From Bdellovibrio reynosensis (GTDB lineage: Bacteria; Bdellovibrionota; Bdellovibrionia; Bdellovibrionales; Bdellovibrionaceae), in NCBI RefSeq assembly GCF_022814725.1, contig NZ_CP093442.1, positions 2,790,001 to 2,854,000 on the forward strand: a stretch of 64,000 bases of DNA, given 5' to 3'. The notes beneath the pieces were generated by a model that did no database searches, had not been told where the DNA came from, and saw only the letters and a program-made list of their open reading frames with translations. The position numbers and the translations under genes were made by a program. Shown piece by piece: positions 9,096-18,253 of the stretch. The stretch's first letter is position 1, and each line of letters opens with the position of its first letter.

Positions 9096-9506
9096 ATGAA
9101 AGACGTTAATACTTATTTAACATTCGATGGCAGTTGCAAAGAAGCTATGTCGTTTTACCAAAAGTGTCTTGAAGGTGAACTGCAGATGACGACTTTTGGC
9201 GAGTCTAATATGCCTACACCTCCAGAAGCCAAAGATCGGGTCATGCATGCGCGTATGTTTAAAGGTGGCATGACTTTAATAATGGCTTCCGACACAATGC
9301 CGGGCATGCAGTGCAGACAGGGTGATAACTTTTCAATTTCTCTGACTTGCGAAAATGCTGGAGAGGCAGAAAAATTCTTTGTCAGTCTTTCAGAAGGGGG
9401 GATTGTTAAGATGCCTCTGCAGGAAACTTTCTGGGCAGAGAAATTTGCCATGTTCACAGATAAGTTCGGTATCAACTGGATGATTAATTTAGAAAAGGCG
9501 CACTAA
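9096..9506 (+). CDS. VOC-family protein, PhnB-like
   Basis: A 136-residue vicinal-oxygen-chelate protein: NTYLTFDGSCKEAMSFYQKCLEGEL is the typical PhnB/YjdN opening, MHARMFKGGMTLIMASD the second strand pair, and GINWMINLEK the end. The start is set at 9096 because of the RBS AAAGGAG five nt upstream; the longer ORF from 9033 has none. PhnB-like proteins are mostly uncharacterised despite resemblance to glyoxalases. A DUF1428 gene follows after 17 nt. Confidence 0.85.
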   Translation: MKDVNTYLTFDGSCKEAMSFYQKCLEGELQMTTFGESNMPTPPEAKDRVMHARMFKGGMTLIMASDTMPGMQCRQGDNFSISLTCENAGEAEKFFVSLSEGGIVKMPLQETFWAEKFAMFTDKFGINWMINLEKAH

Positions 9507-9523
9507 CAAAAAAAGGATAATAA

Positions 9524-9880
9524 ATGGCTTACGTTGATGGATTCGTACTAGTAGTTCCTAAGAAAAATATTAACATCTATAAAAAAATGGCAAAGCTGGC
9601 GGGCAAGGTCTGGATGGAACATGGCGCCCTGGAATACCGAGAAACCGTCAGTGATAATTTAAAGACTGAAGGTGATGTTCTTCCGTTTCCAAAAATGACG
9701 AAAGCAAAACCCTCTGATTATGTTTGTTTTTCCTGGGTGGTTTATAAAAGCAAAGCCCACAGAAACGCCGTGGTTAAAAAGGTCATGACGGATCCAAGGC
9801 TTCATGCTTATACAGAAATGCCTTTTGATATGAAAAAGATGAGCTACGGCGGCTTCAAAACAATCGTTGATCTTTCTTGA
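9524..9880 (+). CDS. DUF1428 family protein
   Basis: A 118-residue protein matching the DUF1428 (YbaA-like) family from the first residue: MAYVDGFVLVVP, then a helix with KMAKLAGKVWMEHGALEY and the late VMTDPRLHAYTEMPFDMKKM, KSMSYGG-type end (here KKMSYGGFKTIVDL). The fold is a ferredoxin-like dimeric alpha/beta barrel. RBS AAAAGGATAA. Adjacent to the PhnB-like gene, and the two families are often neighbours. Activity unknown. Confidence 0.88.
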   Translation: MAYVDGFVLVVPKKNINIYKKMAKLAGKVWMEHGALEYRETVSDNLKTEGDVLPFPKMTKAKPSDYVCFSWVVYKSKAHRNAVVKKVMTDPRLHAYTEMPFDMKKMSYGGFKTIVDLS

Positions 9881-9956
9881 AGTGTGGATCGAAGCACTTA
9901 ACTGTTGCCAAGAATCAGAAATCCGTTTGCAATATTAAAGGTAAAAAGGAGCATCA

Positions 9957-10355
9957 ATGAAAAACAAATTACCTTTAATCGCACGTATTATTTTAGGACT
10001 TATTTACTTTGTGTTCGGATTAAACGGATTTCTGAACTTTATCCCGGCACCACCAACTATGCCTGAAGCCACTGTGGCATTCTTTAACGGCATGATGTCG
10101 ACGGGGTATTTCTTTCCAGTATTAAAGGCGACTGAAACTATCGGTGGTTTGCTATTGTTATCTGGATTTGCGGCACCTTTAGCATTAGTGGTCCTGGCTC
10201 CGATCACAATTCAAATTGCACTTTTTCATGGGATCCTGACACCAGGCCTAGAAAATTTCGCGATCCCGCTATTGATGATCATTCTGCATGTGACTGCTGC
10301 AATGGCTTACTGGCCAATGTACAGACCACTATTTAATCGCCAAGTATATAAGTAA
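9957..10355 (+). CDS. DoxX-family small membrane protein
   Basis: A 132-residue inner-membrane protein with four hydrophobic segments. It begins RIILGLIYFVFGLNGFLNFIP, the usual DoxX first helix, and has the conserved VLKATETIGGLLLLSGF in helix two. RBS AAAAGGAG. A second, diverged DoxX-like protein lies at 36787-37161. Proteins of this family have been linked to thiol and redox stress in other bacteria; nothing here tests that. Confidence 0.8.
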   Translation: MKNKLPLIARIILGLIYFVFGLNGFLNFIPAPPTMPEATVAFFNGMMSTGYFFPVLKATETIGGLLLLSGFAAPLALVVLAPITIQIALFHGILTPGLENFAIPLLMIILHVTAAMAYWPMYRPLFNRQVYK

Positions 10356-10363
10356 ATCTTAAC

Positions 10364-10390
10364 AGGTGGATTCTGTTAAAGAATCCACCT
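10364..10390. terminator. Perfect 10-bp hairpin between convergent genes
   Basis: AGGTGGATTC and GAATCCACCT form a perfect 10-bp stem around TGTTAAA, between the DoxX gene and the convergent ABC permease, whose stop codon touches the stem. The T-tract is poor on both strands, so it may terminate weakly in both directions. Confidence 0.6.
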
Positions 10391-11151
10391 TACGCTTTGA
10401 TTTTGTATCCGGTTCTAAAGATTCTCCAAACTGAAATTAAACAGATCACTAAAAATACCAGGGTTAATATCAAACTGGTTGTGACGCCAACGTCGGAAAC
10501 TCCGTAAAAACTCCAGCGAAAGCCGCTGATTAAATATACTACCGGATTAAATAAAGAAATTTTCTGCCAAACGGGTGGAAGCATTTCGATAGAATAAAAA
10601 CTGCCACCCAAAAAAGTTAACGGTGTCATAATCATCAGTGGAATGATTTGCAGTTTTTCAAAACCATCCGCCCAAAGACCTATGATAAAGCCAAAAAGAC
10701 TAAAGGTCACAGAGATCAAGACCAAAAAAGAAAGCATCCAAACAGGATGTTCGACTTCATAGTTCACAAAGAATTTTGCCGTGATAAGAATGATTAGGCC
10801 CAATATAAGTGACTTTGTGGCTGCCGCACCGACATAACCCACGACGATTTCAAAAGCCGAAATAGGTGCAGAAAGAATTTCATAAATGGTGCCGGTGAAA
10901 CGAGGAAGATAAATACCAAACGAAGCATTAGAAATACTTTCTGTCATGATCGAAAGCATAATTAGCCCGGGAACGATAAAAGCTCCGTAACTAACCCCTT
11001 GCATGTTTTCCATTTTAGAACCGATGGCAGCGCCAAAAACTATAAAGTACAAAGAGGTAGAAAGAACCGGGGAGGCAATGCTTTGAAACAAAGTGCGAAA
11101 GAAGCGAGTCATTTCGAAAGTGAAGATCGCTTTGATGGCATAAATATTCAT
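10390..11151 (-). CDS. ABC-2 type transporter permease
   Basis: A 253-residue ABC-2 permease with six predicted membrane helices. The ABC-2 signature lies in [20 protein letters not shown], followed by [12 protein letters not shown]. Its start overlaps the ATPase stop by 4 nt, so the two form one transporter. The family includes drug, polysaccharide and lipid-linked exporters (NodJ, DrrB). It is the last gene of an operon starting with pqiA, which points to an envelope substrate; that is inference. Confidence 0.9.
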   Translation of the reverse strand: MNIYAIKAIFTFEMTRFFRTLFQSIASPVLSTSLYFIVFGAAIGSKMENMQGVSYGAFIVPGLIMLSIMTESISNASFGIYLPRFTGTIYEILSAPISAFEIVVGYVGAAATKSLILGLIILITAKFFVNYEVEHPVWMLSFLVLISVTFSLFGFIIGLWADGFEKLQIIPLMIMTPLTFLGGSFYSIEMLPPVWQKISLFNPVVYLISGFRWSFYGVSDVGVTTSLILTLVFLVICLISVWRIFRTGYKIKA

Positions 11152-12074
11152 TTGCTGCCTCCAATAAGCCTAACAAAAATTTCCTCTAAGGAGCTTTCCC
11201 GGGATTTGATGTCTTTAAACTCAATGCCGTTATTAATTATTTGTTTTAAGAATAAAAGAACGGCAGTCTCTTCTTTTTTCGAATCAAAACTGCATACCAA
11301 GGTTTCTTTATCTTTTGATAGCTCCACTTGAAAATCTTTAAGTCCAGATGGAACTTCACTTAATGGCTTTAAAAGTTGCAAAGTAAGCTGCTTTTTTCCA
11401 AGCTTCTTCATCAAACGATTCTTTTCTTCCACTACAATCAACTCACCCTTATTAATAACGCCAATCCGATCCGCCATCTCTTCGGCTTCTTCAATATAAT
11501 GAGTGGTCAGAATGATTGTGACCCCTTTGTTACGCAGTCCTCGCACCATCTGCCACATATCGTGACGAAGGGAAACATCGACCCCGGCAGTGGGTTCATC
11601 TAAAAACAAAATCTCTGGCTCATGGGCCAAGGCTTTAGCAATCATCACTCTGCGTTTCATGCCTCCTGAAAGCGCCATGATCCTTGAATCTTTTTTATCC
11701 CACAGCGATAGATCACGAAGTATTTTTTCTAAATATTCTTTGTTACGGGGTTTACCGAAAACCCCCTGGCTGAATTGCACAGTATTCCACACGATCTCAA
11801 ACATATCGCCAGTGAGCTCTTGGGGCACAAGTCCGATCTTTGCTCGCGCTTTTCGATATTCTTTGATGACATCAAAGCCGTCCGCCAAAATGGTTCCAGA
11901 AGTTGGATTCACGATGCCGCAAATCGCGTTGATCAGTGTCGTTTTGCCAGCACCATTAGGACCAAGCAATGCAAAGATCTCTCCGCGGTTGATTTTTAAG
12001 TTCACATTTTTTAGGGCAAGCAACCCTGAGGAATAAGTTTTATTAAGGTCATTGACCGAGATGACTTCATTCAT
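11148..12074 (-). CDS. ABC transporter ATP-binding protein (NodI/DrrA type)
   Basis: A 308-residue ATPase partnering the permease that follows. Walker A is GPNGAGKTT near residue 39, the signature is LSGGMKRRV, Walker B is [12 protein letters not shown], and the switch histidine is in [15 protein letters not shown]. After the nucleotide-binding domain (~1-220) a C-terminal extension ends in [12 protein letters not shown], as in the DrrA/CcmA exporter group. It starts 10 nt after the MCE gene, so the four genes 13543-10390 read as one operon. Confidence 0.93.
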   Translation of the reverse strand: MNEVISVNDLNKTYSSGLLALKNVNLKINRGEIFALLGPNGAGKTTLINAICGIVNPTSGTILADGFDVIKEYRKARAKIGLVPQELTGDMFEIVWNTVQFSQGVFGKPRNKEYLEKILRDLSLWDKKDSRIMALSGGMKRRVMIAKALAHEPEILFLDEPTAGVDVSLRHDMWQMVRGLRNKGVTIILTTHYIEEAEEMADRIGVINKGELIVVEEKNRLMKKLGKKQLTLQLLKPLSEVPSGLKDFQVELSKDKETLVCSFDSKKEETAVLLFLKQIINNGIEFKDIKSRESSLEEIFVRLIGGSK

Positions 12075-12084
12075 GGGCGGCCCC

Positions 12085-12933
12085 TTACTTAGACTCTAAG
12101 ACAGGGTTCCACTTTTCAAAATCCTTGGGCGGCTTTCCGTGCAAAGGAAAATGGGTGTGGCTTTTTGCCATGGGGCCTGGATTGTCGGGGGTAGAAAGTT
12201 CAATACCTCCACGTAAAGCTGTTTCAAAGGAACTGATTTTAATTTCTGATTTCAAAAGCCCCAGTTTTGCCTGCACTGCCATTTTTTCCCAGAATAGCGT
12301 ATTGGTTCTAATCAGCCGCATGAACTTGTAGGCAAGATTAATTTGGACAATTACTTTTTGTGCCGTTTTAGAGATATTCACGTTGGTGACAGACCCGATT
12401 TTCATTCCACGAAAAGTGACCGGGTCGTCTACTGAAATGGAAGATACAAACGGTGTTTCTAAGTAATAAGTGGCCGTATCTTCGGTGGGATCTTTTGAGG
12501 AAGATCCTTCACGACCTTTAAAGTCCAACTCTTCGGGCGCATCATCTTTACCAGGTTGCACAGAAATATAAGTACCGCCAATAATAGTTTCTAAACCGGA
12601 AATTCCTTGAAGGGTGACTTGCGGACGAACAATCCAGAACTTCGATCCTTTAACTGCTATTCCTTTAATATCGCGAATCAGAGTCGCGTGGACTTTGACA
12701 GATTTATTATCATCAGCAAGCTCGACTTTTTTCACAGATCCGATTTCAATTCCACGATAACGAATCTCTGTCTTTTCCGGTTCGATCCCAGATCCATCAT
12801 CGAAAGTTATTTTAATCTCAGTTCCAGATTCTTGCACCCAACCATAGAACAGATAAGCTGAAATCAGCAGGGCAAATATTGGAAAAAGCCAAAGATACCA
12901 TCCGGTTTTAAGAGATTCTAACTTCTTACCCAC
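12085..12933 (-). CDS. MCE-domain protein, PqiB-like
   Basis: A 282-residue protein with one N-terminal membrane anchor ([21 protein letters not shown]) and two MCE domains: the first starts [28 protein letters not shown] at ~37, the second [15 protein letters not shown] at ~160. MCE proteins form hexameric tunnels carrying phospholipids between membranes. PqiB has three MCE domains and ~545 residues, so this is a two-domain short form. It overlaps the pqiA-like gene by 8 nt and is followed by ABC genes. Confidence 0.85.
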   Translation of the reverse strand: MGKKLESLKTGWYLWLFPIFALLISAYLFYGWVQESGTEIKITFDDGSGIEPEKTEIRYRGIEIGSVKKVELADDNKSVKVHATLIRDIKGIAVKGSKFWIVRPQVTLQGISGLETIIGGTYISVQPGKDDAPEELDFKGREGSSSKDPTEDTATYYLETPFVSSISVDDPVTFRGMKIGSVTNVNISKTAQKVIVQINLAYKFMRLIRTNTLFWEKMAVQAKLGLLKSEIKISSFETALRGGIELSTPDNPGPMAKSHTHFPLHGKPPKDFEKWNPVLESK

Positions 12934-13543
12934 CTTCTTGCTCCTTATGATTTTCCCAAAGGATTTCTGGTTTAAAATAAGCGGAGGCCATCATTGTGAA
13001 GATCACAACTAAAGCAAACATCAATGCACCAGGTTCGGGTTCCACATTTGTCCAAGAACCCAATTTCACAACAGCGACAAGCACCGCCAGTAAAAAGATA
13101 TCCAACATCGACCAGCGCCCGATGACCTCAACGATTAGATATAATTGAGTTTTCAGTTTTGTGTGTTTGCCGTTCTTAGCCGTGAGTGAAAGATAAAAAA
13201 GGATCGCAAGCTTGATCAGAGGAATAACTATACTCGCCAAAAAAACGACAAGTCCGATGGGCCAATGCCCCTTATCCATCAGCTGCACAACACCACCCCA
13301 CACCGTCGCTGACTGGCGGTTGCCGTAAAGTTCTAAAGTCATAAAGGGAAACATGTTCGCGGGGAAATAAAAGATCAGAGCGGTTAATGAGAAAGCAAAG
13401 GTAAGTCGCTCTGACATGGGCGAGTAAACTTTGTTCTTACTGCCACAGCGTTCACAAATAAAACTTCGTTCATTCCTGTTTGGGTTTTGAGGAAATCCAC
13501 AGATGCGACAAATATGACGGGGCTTTTCAGCAGAATTGGCCAT
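12926..13543 (-). CDS. pqiA: PqiA-family membrane protein (single-domain)
   Basis: A 205-residue PqiA-like protein. The N-terminus carries a rubredoxin-like zinc ribbon (CRICG at 12-16 and CERCG at 30-34). Four membrane helices follow, with ANMFPFMTLELYGNRQSATVWGGV typical of PqiA. E. coli PqiA has two such halves, so this corresponds to a single half. PqiA partners PqiB in intermembrane lipid transport; here it directly overlaps an MCE gene, consistent with that role. Confidence 0.88.
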   Translation of the reverse strand: MANSAEKPRHICRICGFPQNPNRNERSFICERCGSKNKVYSPMSERLTFAFSLTALIFYFPANMFPFMTLELYGNRQSATVWGGVVQLMDKGHWPIGLVVFLASIVIPLIKLAILFYLSLTAKNGKHTKLKTQLYLIVEVIGRWSMLDIFLLAVLVAVVKLGSWTNVEPEPGALMFALVVIFTMMASAYFKPEILWENHKEQEGG

Positions 13544-13591
13544 GTCATATTTTAGTTTAAAATTTTGAAAGGACCTATTTGATAAAAGGCA

Positions 13592-15259
13592 CTAGACAAC
13601 GACTTTAGACATCTGGTTTTCAATGGCTGCAACCAGATCATCGTAGGTCATTGGCTTAGCAAGGTAGCCTGACATGCCTGCCGCTTTACATGCTTCCCGA
13701 TCTTCATCCATGGCACCCGCTGTAAGAGCGATAATAGGAATCTGGCTGAAGTTTTTTCCCGAAGCGCGAATCAAGCGTGTGGCTTGATAACCATCAAGCT
13801 CCGGCATGCGACAGTCCATCAGCACTAGATCAAAGGTTTTTACCTGAAGGGCTTCAATGGCTTCTTTACCATTGCTCACGATGGTGGGTTGATGTCCCAT
13901 TTTTTCTACCATTTGGCCAGCAACCAAGCGGTTGGTCAGGTTGTCATCAGCAATAAGAATTTGCAGTTTACGAGTGCTTAGATCCACAGACTTAGTGACA
14001 GTCTTTACTTCGGCCTTCGGCGCACTTAAATGCATCGGCAAGGTAAATGAAAACAGCGAGCCTTCATTTAGCGCGCTCTTCACTGAAATATCGCCATTCA
14101 TTAGTTCCACTAGTTGTTTACAGATAGATAAACCAAGTCCCGTACCGCCGAAACGACGGGTGGTCGCACTGTCAGCCTGGGTAAATGGTTTAAATAATTC
14201 TTGAACAGTGGTTTCAGACATACCAATACCGCTGTCTTTCACGTCAAAACGAACTTTAGCGGTTTTTAAATCTACACTTCCAACTTTTTGAGCCGTGATT
14301 TCAACTGTGCCAGATTCTGTAAACTTAATGGCGTTATTGATTAAGTTAATAAGAATCTGTCTGAAGCGAATCGGATCACCCACTACAAACTGAGGGACCT
14401 CTGCCTTAATCGTCAACACAAGCTTCAACGTCTTCTTTTCAGCTTCAAAGGCCAAAGCGCGAGTCACTTCGTTTAAAGTCTGATGCAAATCGAAATCAAT
14501 ATTTTCCAAATTCAGCTTACGGGCTTCAATTTTAGATAAATCCAAAATGTCGTTGATGATTCCCAATAAAATTTTGGCTGAAGTATCAATGATCTCTACA
14601 AATCCTTTTTGTTGAGAATTTAGCGGAGTGTCCTTAAGTAAAGAAGTCATTCCCACAACCCCATTAATGGGCGTGCGGATTTCATGGGACATGTTAGCCA
14701 AAAATTCTGACTTAATTTTGGCACCCTGGTTGGCGGCCTGTTCAGATTTTCTGATGGCGATAACTGCACTTAACAAGCCGGCAATCAAAGTCAGCGTATT
14801 GATTTGTTTTTCATTGAAAGCATTTACTTCAGTGGAAACAACTTTTAAAACTCCAACAACATGGCTTTTATGAAATAGCGGAACGCAGATCATGGATCTA
14901 GCGCCGACGCGACGGCAAGCCTCGCGGTCTACGCGGTAATCAGTTTCTGAATCAGAACAGTAAAGAATTTTTCTTGATAGAACAGACTGACCCGAAAGAC
15001 TTGAAACGATCTTAAGCTTTACGCCCAACATGTTTTCTAATGAACCAGTGCAGGCCACATACACCATGGAGTCTTCTTCCGCCATTTCCACGACGGCACC
15101 TTTTGCTTGTGTGATCTCTTGGGTACGCAAACAAATCAGTTTTTTTAGCTGGCGCAGTTCAAGTTCCGACGTTGCAATTTCTTGTTGCAAGCGAATGATC
15201 TCAGAAAGCTCTTTGATCTCTTGAGATTTTGAACTGTTGAATAATCTTTTAAAAACCAT
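13592..15259 (-). CDS. GAF hybrid histidine kinase with receiver domain
   Basis: A 555-residue soluble hybrid sensor kinase. An N-terminal coiled coil (~15-50) leads to a GAF domain (~50-170), then HisKA with phospho-acceptor His192 (NMSHEIRTPING), HATPase_c (N box NLINNAIKF, G boxes DSGIGM and GGTGLGLSI) and a C-terminal receiver (~433-548) with Asp482 in LMDCRMPELDG. No membrane segment is seen, so the signal is probably intracellular and read by GAF. No separate response regulator lies next to it. It resembles the PAS hybrid kinase at 50685. Confidence 0.92.
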   Translation of the reverse strand: MVFKRLFNSSKSQEIKELSEIIRLQQEIATSELELRQLKKLICLRTQEITQAKGAVVEMAEEDSMVYVACTGSLENMLGVKLKIVSSLSGQSVLSRKILYCSDSETDYRVDREACRRVGARSMICVPLFHKSHVVGVLKVVSTEVNAFNEKQINTLTLIAGLLSAVIAIRKSEQAANQGAKIKSEFLANMSHEIRTPINGVVGMTSLLKDTPLNSQQKGFVEIIDTSAKILLGIINDILDLSKIEARKLNLENIDFDLHQTLNEVTRALAFEAEKKTLKLVLTIKAEVPQFVVGDPIRFRQILINLINNAIKFTESGTVEITAQKVGSVDLKTAKVRFDVKDSGIGMSETTVQELFKPFTQADSATTRRFGGTGLGLSICKQLVELMNGDISVKSALNEGSLFSFTLPMHLSAPKAEVKTVTKSVDLSTRKLQILIADDNLTNRLVAGQMVEKMGHQPTIVSNGKEAIEALQVKTFDLVLMDCRMPELDGYQATRLIRASGKNFSQIPIIALTAGAMDEDREACKAAGMSGYLAKPMTYDDLVAAIENQMSKVVV

Positions 15260-15435
15260 GGCTTAAACCTTATCGGTGGAAGTTTCCGGCTGATGAAGAA
15301 AAGGTCAAAATTTACTGCCTGAATGTGAATAGACCTAAATTCTGAATCAGTCGTATCTTTTCCTTCGTCTAGAAATGTCCGTTAACAGGGGTCTGGTCTA
15401 TTTTAAAGGGAGGTCATTTCCTATAACAATAAGCC

Positions 15436-15561
15436 ATGCGCAAAAACGAAATTACATTTATCAAAACAGATATTAGTAGAAGAGGAGTGATCCCTGCGAT
15501 GCACTCTCAAACAGTCTTTATCGCGATGGTCGCCTTTTTATTTGTTCTAGCGATCACGTAA
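15436..15561 (+). CDS. Putative 41- or 20-residue membrane peptide
   Basis: A short open frame from ATG 15436 to TAA 15559-15561 encodes 41 residues. An internal ATG at 15499 has the better Shine-Dalgarno (AGAGGAG at 15481-15487, 11 nt upstream) and would give the 20-mer MHSQTVFIAMVAFLFVLAIT, a single transmembrane helix. A strong terminator starts right at the stop codon, which argues for a dedicated transcript. It might be a small membrane peptide or toxin-like gene, or a chance ORF in an sRNA transcript. Confidence 0.4.
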   Translation: MRKNEITFIKTDISRRGVIPAMHSQTVFIAMVAFLFVLAIT

Positions 15562-15599
15562 AAAAAGAAGTCATCCCCCGCGGAACGACTTCTTTTTTT
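15560..15599. terminator. Bidirectional intrinsic terminator
   Basis: GAAGTC (15567-15572) pairs with GACTTC (15587-15592), with A6 before and T7 after, so it works on both strands: for the short peptide gene at 15436 and for the L,D-transpeptidase ending at 15606 on the other strand. Confidence 0.8.
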
Positions 15600-15605
15600 A
15601 AATCT

Positions 15606-16262
15606 CTATTGAACTGTGATCCACACGTTTGTTTTACCTACAGCTCTTACGAGTCGATTGAACATATAAGCATTATTAGGATGCATTCGGATGCAACCAT
15701 GGGAAGCTCTTGTTCCAAGTTTTGGCCAGTTGCCTTGTGGCGTTCCATGCAAAGCAAAACCACCGCTAATAAAGACAGCATAAGGCATATTGCCTAAGCC
15801 ATTATAATCTCCACCTGGATATCTAGAGGATGTATAGCGATCGTAAATACGTCCGTTGGGATGTTTATCAAAGTTAGGTGTGCCTCGTCCTGAAATGCCA
15901 GTAGATACTAACCAGGAACCTCTTAAACTACCGTTTTGGTAAAGGTAAGCACGTTGTGATGATTTCACCACTTGGATCCATACAGCACAGCTGCTGCGAT
16001 AGCAGGTAGCTAAACCGATGATCTCATTAATTGATGGTTCAAGATGAGCGGATTTCCCAGTCTCTTCTTCATAAACTCTATCGTAGTACTCTAATATTTC
16101 TTCAACGTTGGGATCAAATGGATCTAGCTCTTCGATCATGTTAGGAATTCTGTCCTCTTGCACATCTGCCCTTGTCGTTTGCTCGCCCTGCGCATTTACA
16201 TTCGGGGAAAGTATTAGGGAAAGCAGGAAACTCATTACTAGGGTTGAAGGTTTTGTTTTCAT
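15606..16262 (-). CDS. L,D-transpeptidase (YkuD domain), secreted
   Basis: A 218-residue exported peptidoglycan cross-linking enzyme. The signal peptide is visible (TLVMSFLLSLILSPNVNA). The catalytic motif is complete: HGTP followed after 14 residues by SHGCIRM, with the nucleophilic Cys. The domain opens with VWIQVVKSSQRAYLYQNG. The start is the ATG at 16262, preceded by GAGGTG. L,D-transpeptidases make 3-3 cross-links or attach proteins; several are known to act on prey wall in Bdellovibrio, so a predatory role is possible but not shown. Confidence 0.92.
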   Translation of the reverse strand: MKTKPSTLVMSFLLSLILSPNVNAQGEQTTRADVQEDRIPNMIEELDPFDPNVEEILEYYDRVYEEETGKSAHLEPSINEIIGLATCYRSSCAVWIQVVKSSQRAYLYQNGSLRGSWLVSTGISGRGTPNFDKHPNGRIYDRYTSSRYPGGDYNGLGNMPYAVFISGGFALHGTPQGNWPKLGTRASHGCIRMHPNNAYMFNRLVRAVGKTNVWITVQ

Positions 16263-16512
16263 GTCACACCTCATTTCAACAAGTGTTATCTGGCTTTTAT
16301 TTTAGTACGTGCGGTCAAAAACGTTGGTGAATTCTGGAAAAAGATGGGTAGGTGACATGAAATTACTGAATTCAGTGCGGAGGTCGCACTCGACTTGGAA
16401 TGGCAAGTAAGAAAGAATTTCTTCTGAAGTCTAGCTTTAGAACTTTCTATAATTTTGATGATTTAAACTGAATAATTATATTTCGGCGGGGAAGTGTGGT
16501 AAAGTTTTGCGG

Positions 16513-16995
16513 ATGAATAATTCCTCATGCGCCATTTGCCATAGTCCGAAAGCTCCGCATACTTGCGGTATTTGTTCTGATTCTTTATGTAAAAACTGTG
16601 CGCAGTTTTTGGAAGAAGATACTTTTTCCTTCATGCGAAAGGTTCCTGAACAGTTGAAACACAATGTTTACTGTTCGCCTTGTTATTCTTCACAAGTCGA
16701 ACCCGCTATTGCGAAGTACGACGATATGATGAAGCAGGCAAAAAACCTTGAGGTTTATTTCAAAGATCAAGGCAAAGAAACCCGCAATTTTAAAAGAGAC
16801 GTTCCAAGCTACAAGATCCCTAAATGCACGGATCGTGAAGAGACTTTGTTGCGCTTGGCTTTTTTTGCCGTTGAAGACGGTTACAACGCCTTAATTGACG
16901 TTGATTTGCGCTCTGAAAAAATCAGAAACGGTTCTTATCAAACATTGAACTGGAGTGGGACAGCGTTACCCGCAAATACAAAGGCGCGCAGGTAA
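16513..16995 (+). CDS. Zinc-finger protein with YbjQ-like C-terminus
   Basis: A 160-residue cytoplasmic protein. The N-terminal ~60 residues carry paired cysteine motifs (CAIC, CGIC, CKNC and later CSPC) with an intervening His, like a B-box or FYVE-type zinc finger. A helical linker follows. The last ~55 residues (LAFFAVEDGYNALIDVDLRSEKI...WSGTALP) resemble the YbjQ/heavy-metal-binding fold. The combination is unusual. The preceding 240 bp hold only AT-rich sequence with no recognised element. Confidence 0.55.
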   Translation: MNNSSCAICHSPKAPHTCGICSDSLCKNCAQFLEEDTFSFMRKVPEQLKHNVYCSPCYSSQVEPAIAKYDDMMKQAKNLEVYFKDQGKETRNFKRDVPSYKIPKCTDREETLLRLAFFAVEDGYNALIDVDLRSEKIRNGSYQTLNWSGTALPANTKARR

Positions 16996-17077
16996 CTTGC
17001 TAAAGACCTAGACCGTTAAAGGTCATCGTCAGTTTATTTCTTAAGTCAGTTAGACTACCTCTTAAAGAGGTAAATCT

Positions 17078-18253
17078 ATGAATTTAAGACAACTCGACGA
17101 AAAATATTTATCCCGCAGTTCAGATCCTGAAAATATTGAAGTTATTAAAACTAAAGGCAGTTTTATCTACGATGCCAAAGGTAAAAAGTATATCGATTTT
17201 ACCATGGGTTGGTGTGTGGGAAACGTCGGTTGGAATAACGACGAAATTCGCCGCAAACTAAAAAGTTTTAATGGCCCTGAGTATGTAACCCCTCATCATT
17301 TGTATAAGTCCTGGGTAGAACTAGCACGACAGTTAGCTCAAATCACCCCAGGGAAATTGCAGAAAAGCTTTAGGGCTACGGGCGGCACAGAAGCTGTTGA
17401 GCTTGCACTGCAAGCAGCTATCAGTCATACGCGCAGACATAAATTTATTTCGATTGAAGGTGCTTATCATGGCGACTCGATCGCTGCCCGCAGTGTGGGT
17501 TCACCAGATTTTGGGAGGTGGCATCCTCTTTTTCCGTGTTACCGGTTATCACCTCCATTAGATGAGGCTTGCGCAGATTCAGCGGAAAAATGGCTGAAAA
17601 ATCGCGACATTGCAGCTGTGATTATGGAGCCTGTGATCTGCAATCTTGGAGTTCTTATCCCTGAGCAAAAATTCATGGAACGTATCCAAGAGTTGTGCAA
17701 AAAATATGGAACATTGTTCATCGTTGATGAAGTTGCTACAGGCTTTGGTAGAACCGGTAAAATGTTTGCAAGTGAACATTTTAATCTAGAACCAGATATC
17801 TTATGCGTCGCTAAGGCTATCACCGCGGGATTTGCGCCATTAGGAGCTACGATCACTACGGAAGAAGTCGCTAAATCCATGATGAGTCATGAAACCGGAT
17901 ACTATTCTACTTATGGCTGGCATCCGCGTAGTGTGGATGCAGCCTTAGCTACAATTCAATTTCTTTTAAAGCATCAGGAGCGTTTAGAAAGTAACACTCT
18001 GGACATGGGCGCTTATTTTTCGGAGCGACTGAATCAAATGAACTTTAAGGGCAAAGTCGAAATCAACGTGATGGGTTTAGCGATTGGTGTGCATTTAAAG
18101 AATAAAAACTATGGCGAAGACATTGTCGAAAAGGCCCGTAGACGTGAACTTTTATTATCCGAATCTGACAGTGGATTTACAATGTTCCCGGCTTTGGATA
18201 TCGATTTTAAAACCGCCAAAGCAGGGCTTGATATCATCGAAGACTGTATTTAG
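17078..18253 (+). CDS. Class III PLP aminotransferase
   Basis: A 391-residue fold-type I enzyme. Visible features are the PLP phosphate site RATGGTEAVELAL (~99), the AYHGDS loop (~129), Asp217 in IVDEVATGFGRTG, and the Schiff-base Lys246 in CVAKAITAGFAPLG. Length and order match acetylornithine / 4-aminobutyrate-type transaminases. The substrate cannot be fixed: no argD-, bioA- or hemL-specific context exists. RBS TTAAAGAGGT. It overlaps the convergent DUF4440 gene by 4 bp. Confidence 0.88.
   Translation: MNLRQLDEKYLSRSSDPENIEVIKTKGSFIYDAKGKKYIDFTMGWCVGNVGWNNDEIRRKLKSFNGPEYVTPHHLYKSWVELARQLAQITPGKLQKSFRATGGTEAVELALQAAISHTRRHKFISIEGAYHGDSIAARSVGSPDFGRWHPLFPCYRLSPPLDEACADSAEKWLKNRDIAAVIMEPVICNLGVLIPEQKFMERIQELCKKYGTLFIVDEVATGFGRTGKMFASEHFNLEPDILCVAKAITAGFAPLGATITTEEVAKSMMSHETGYYSTYGWHPRSVDAALATIQFLLKHQERLESNTLDMGAYFSERLNQMNFKGKVEINVMGLAIGVHLKNKNYGEDIVEKARRRELLLSESDSGFTMFPALDIDFKTAKAGLDIIEDCI

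Noticed and set aside
13932-14204. Forward ORF opposite the GAF hybrid kinase
   Set aside because: It is a frame shadow of the kinase, without RBS or recognisable domain. Other shadows across the window were treated the same way.
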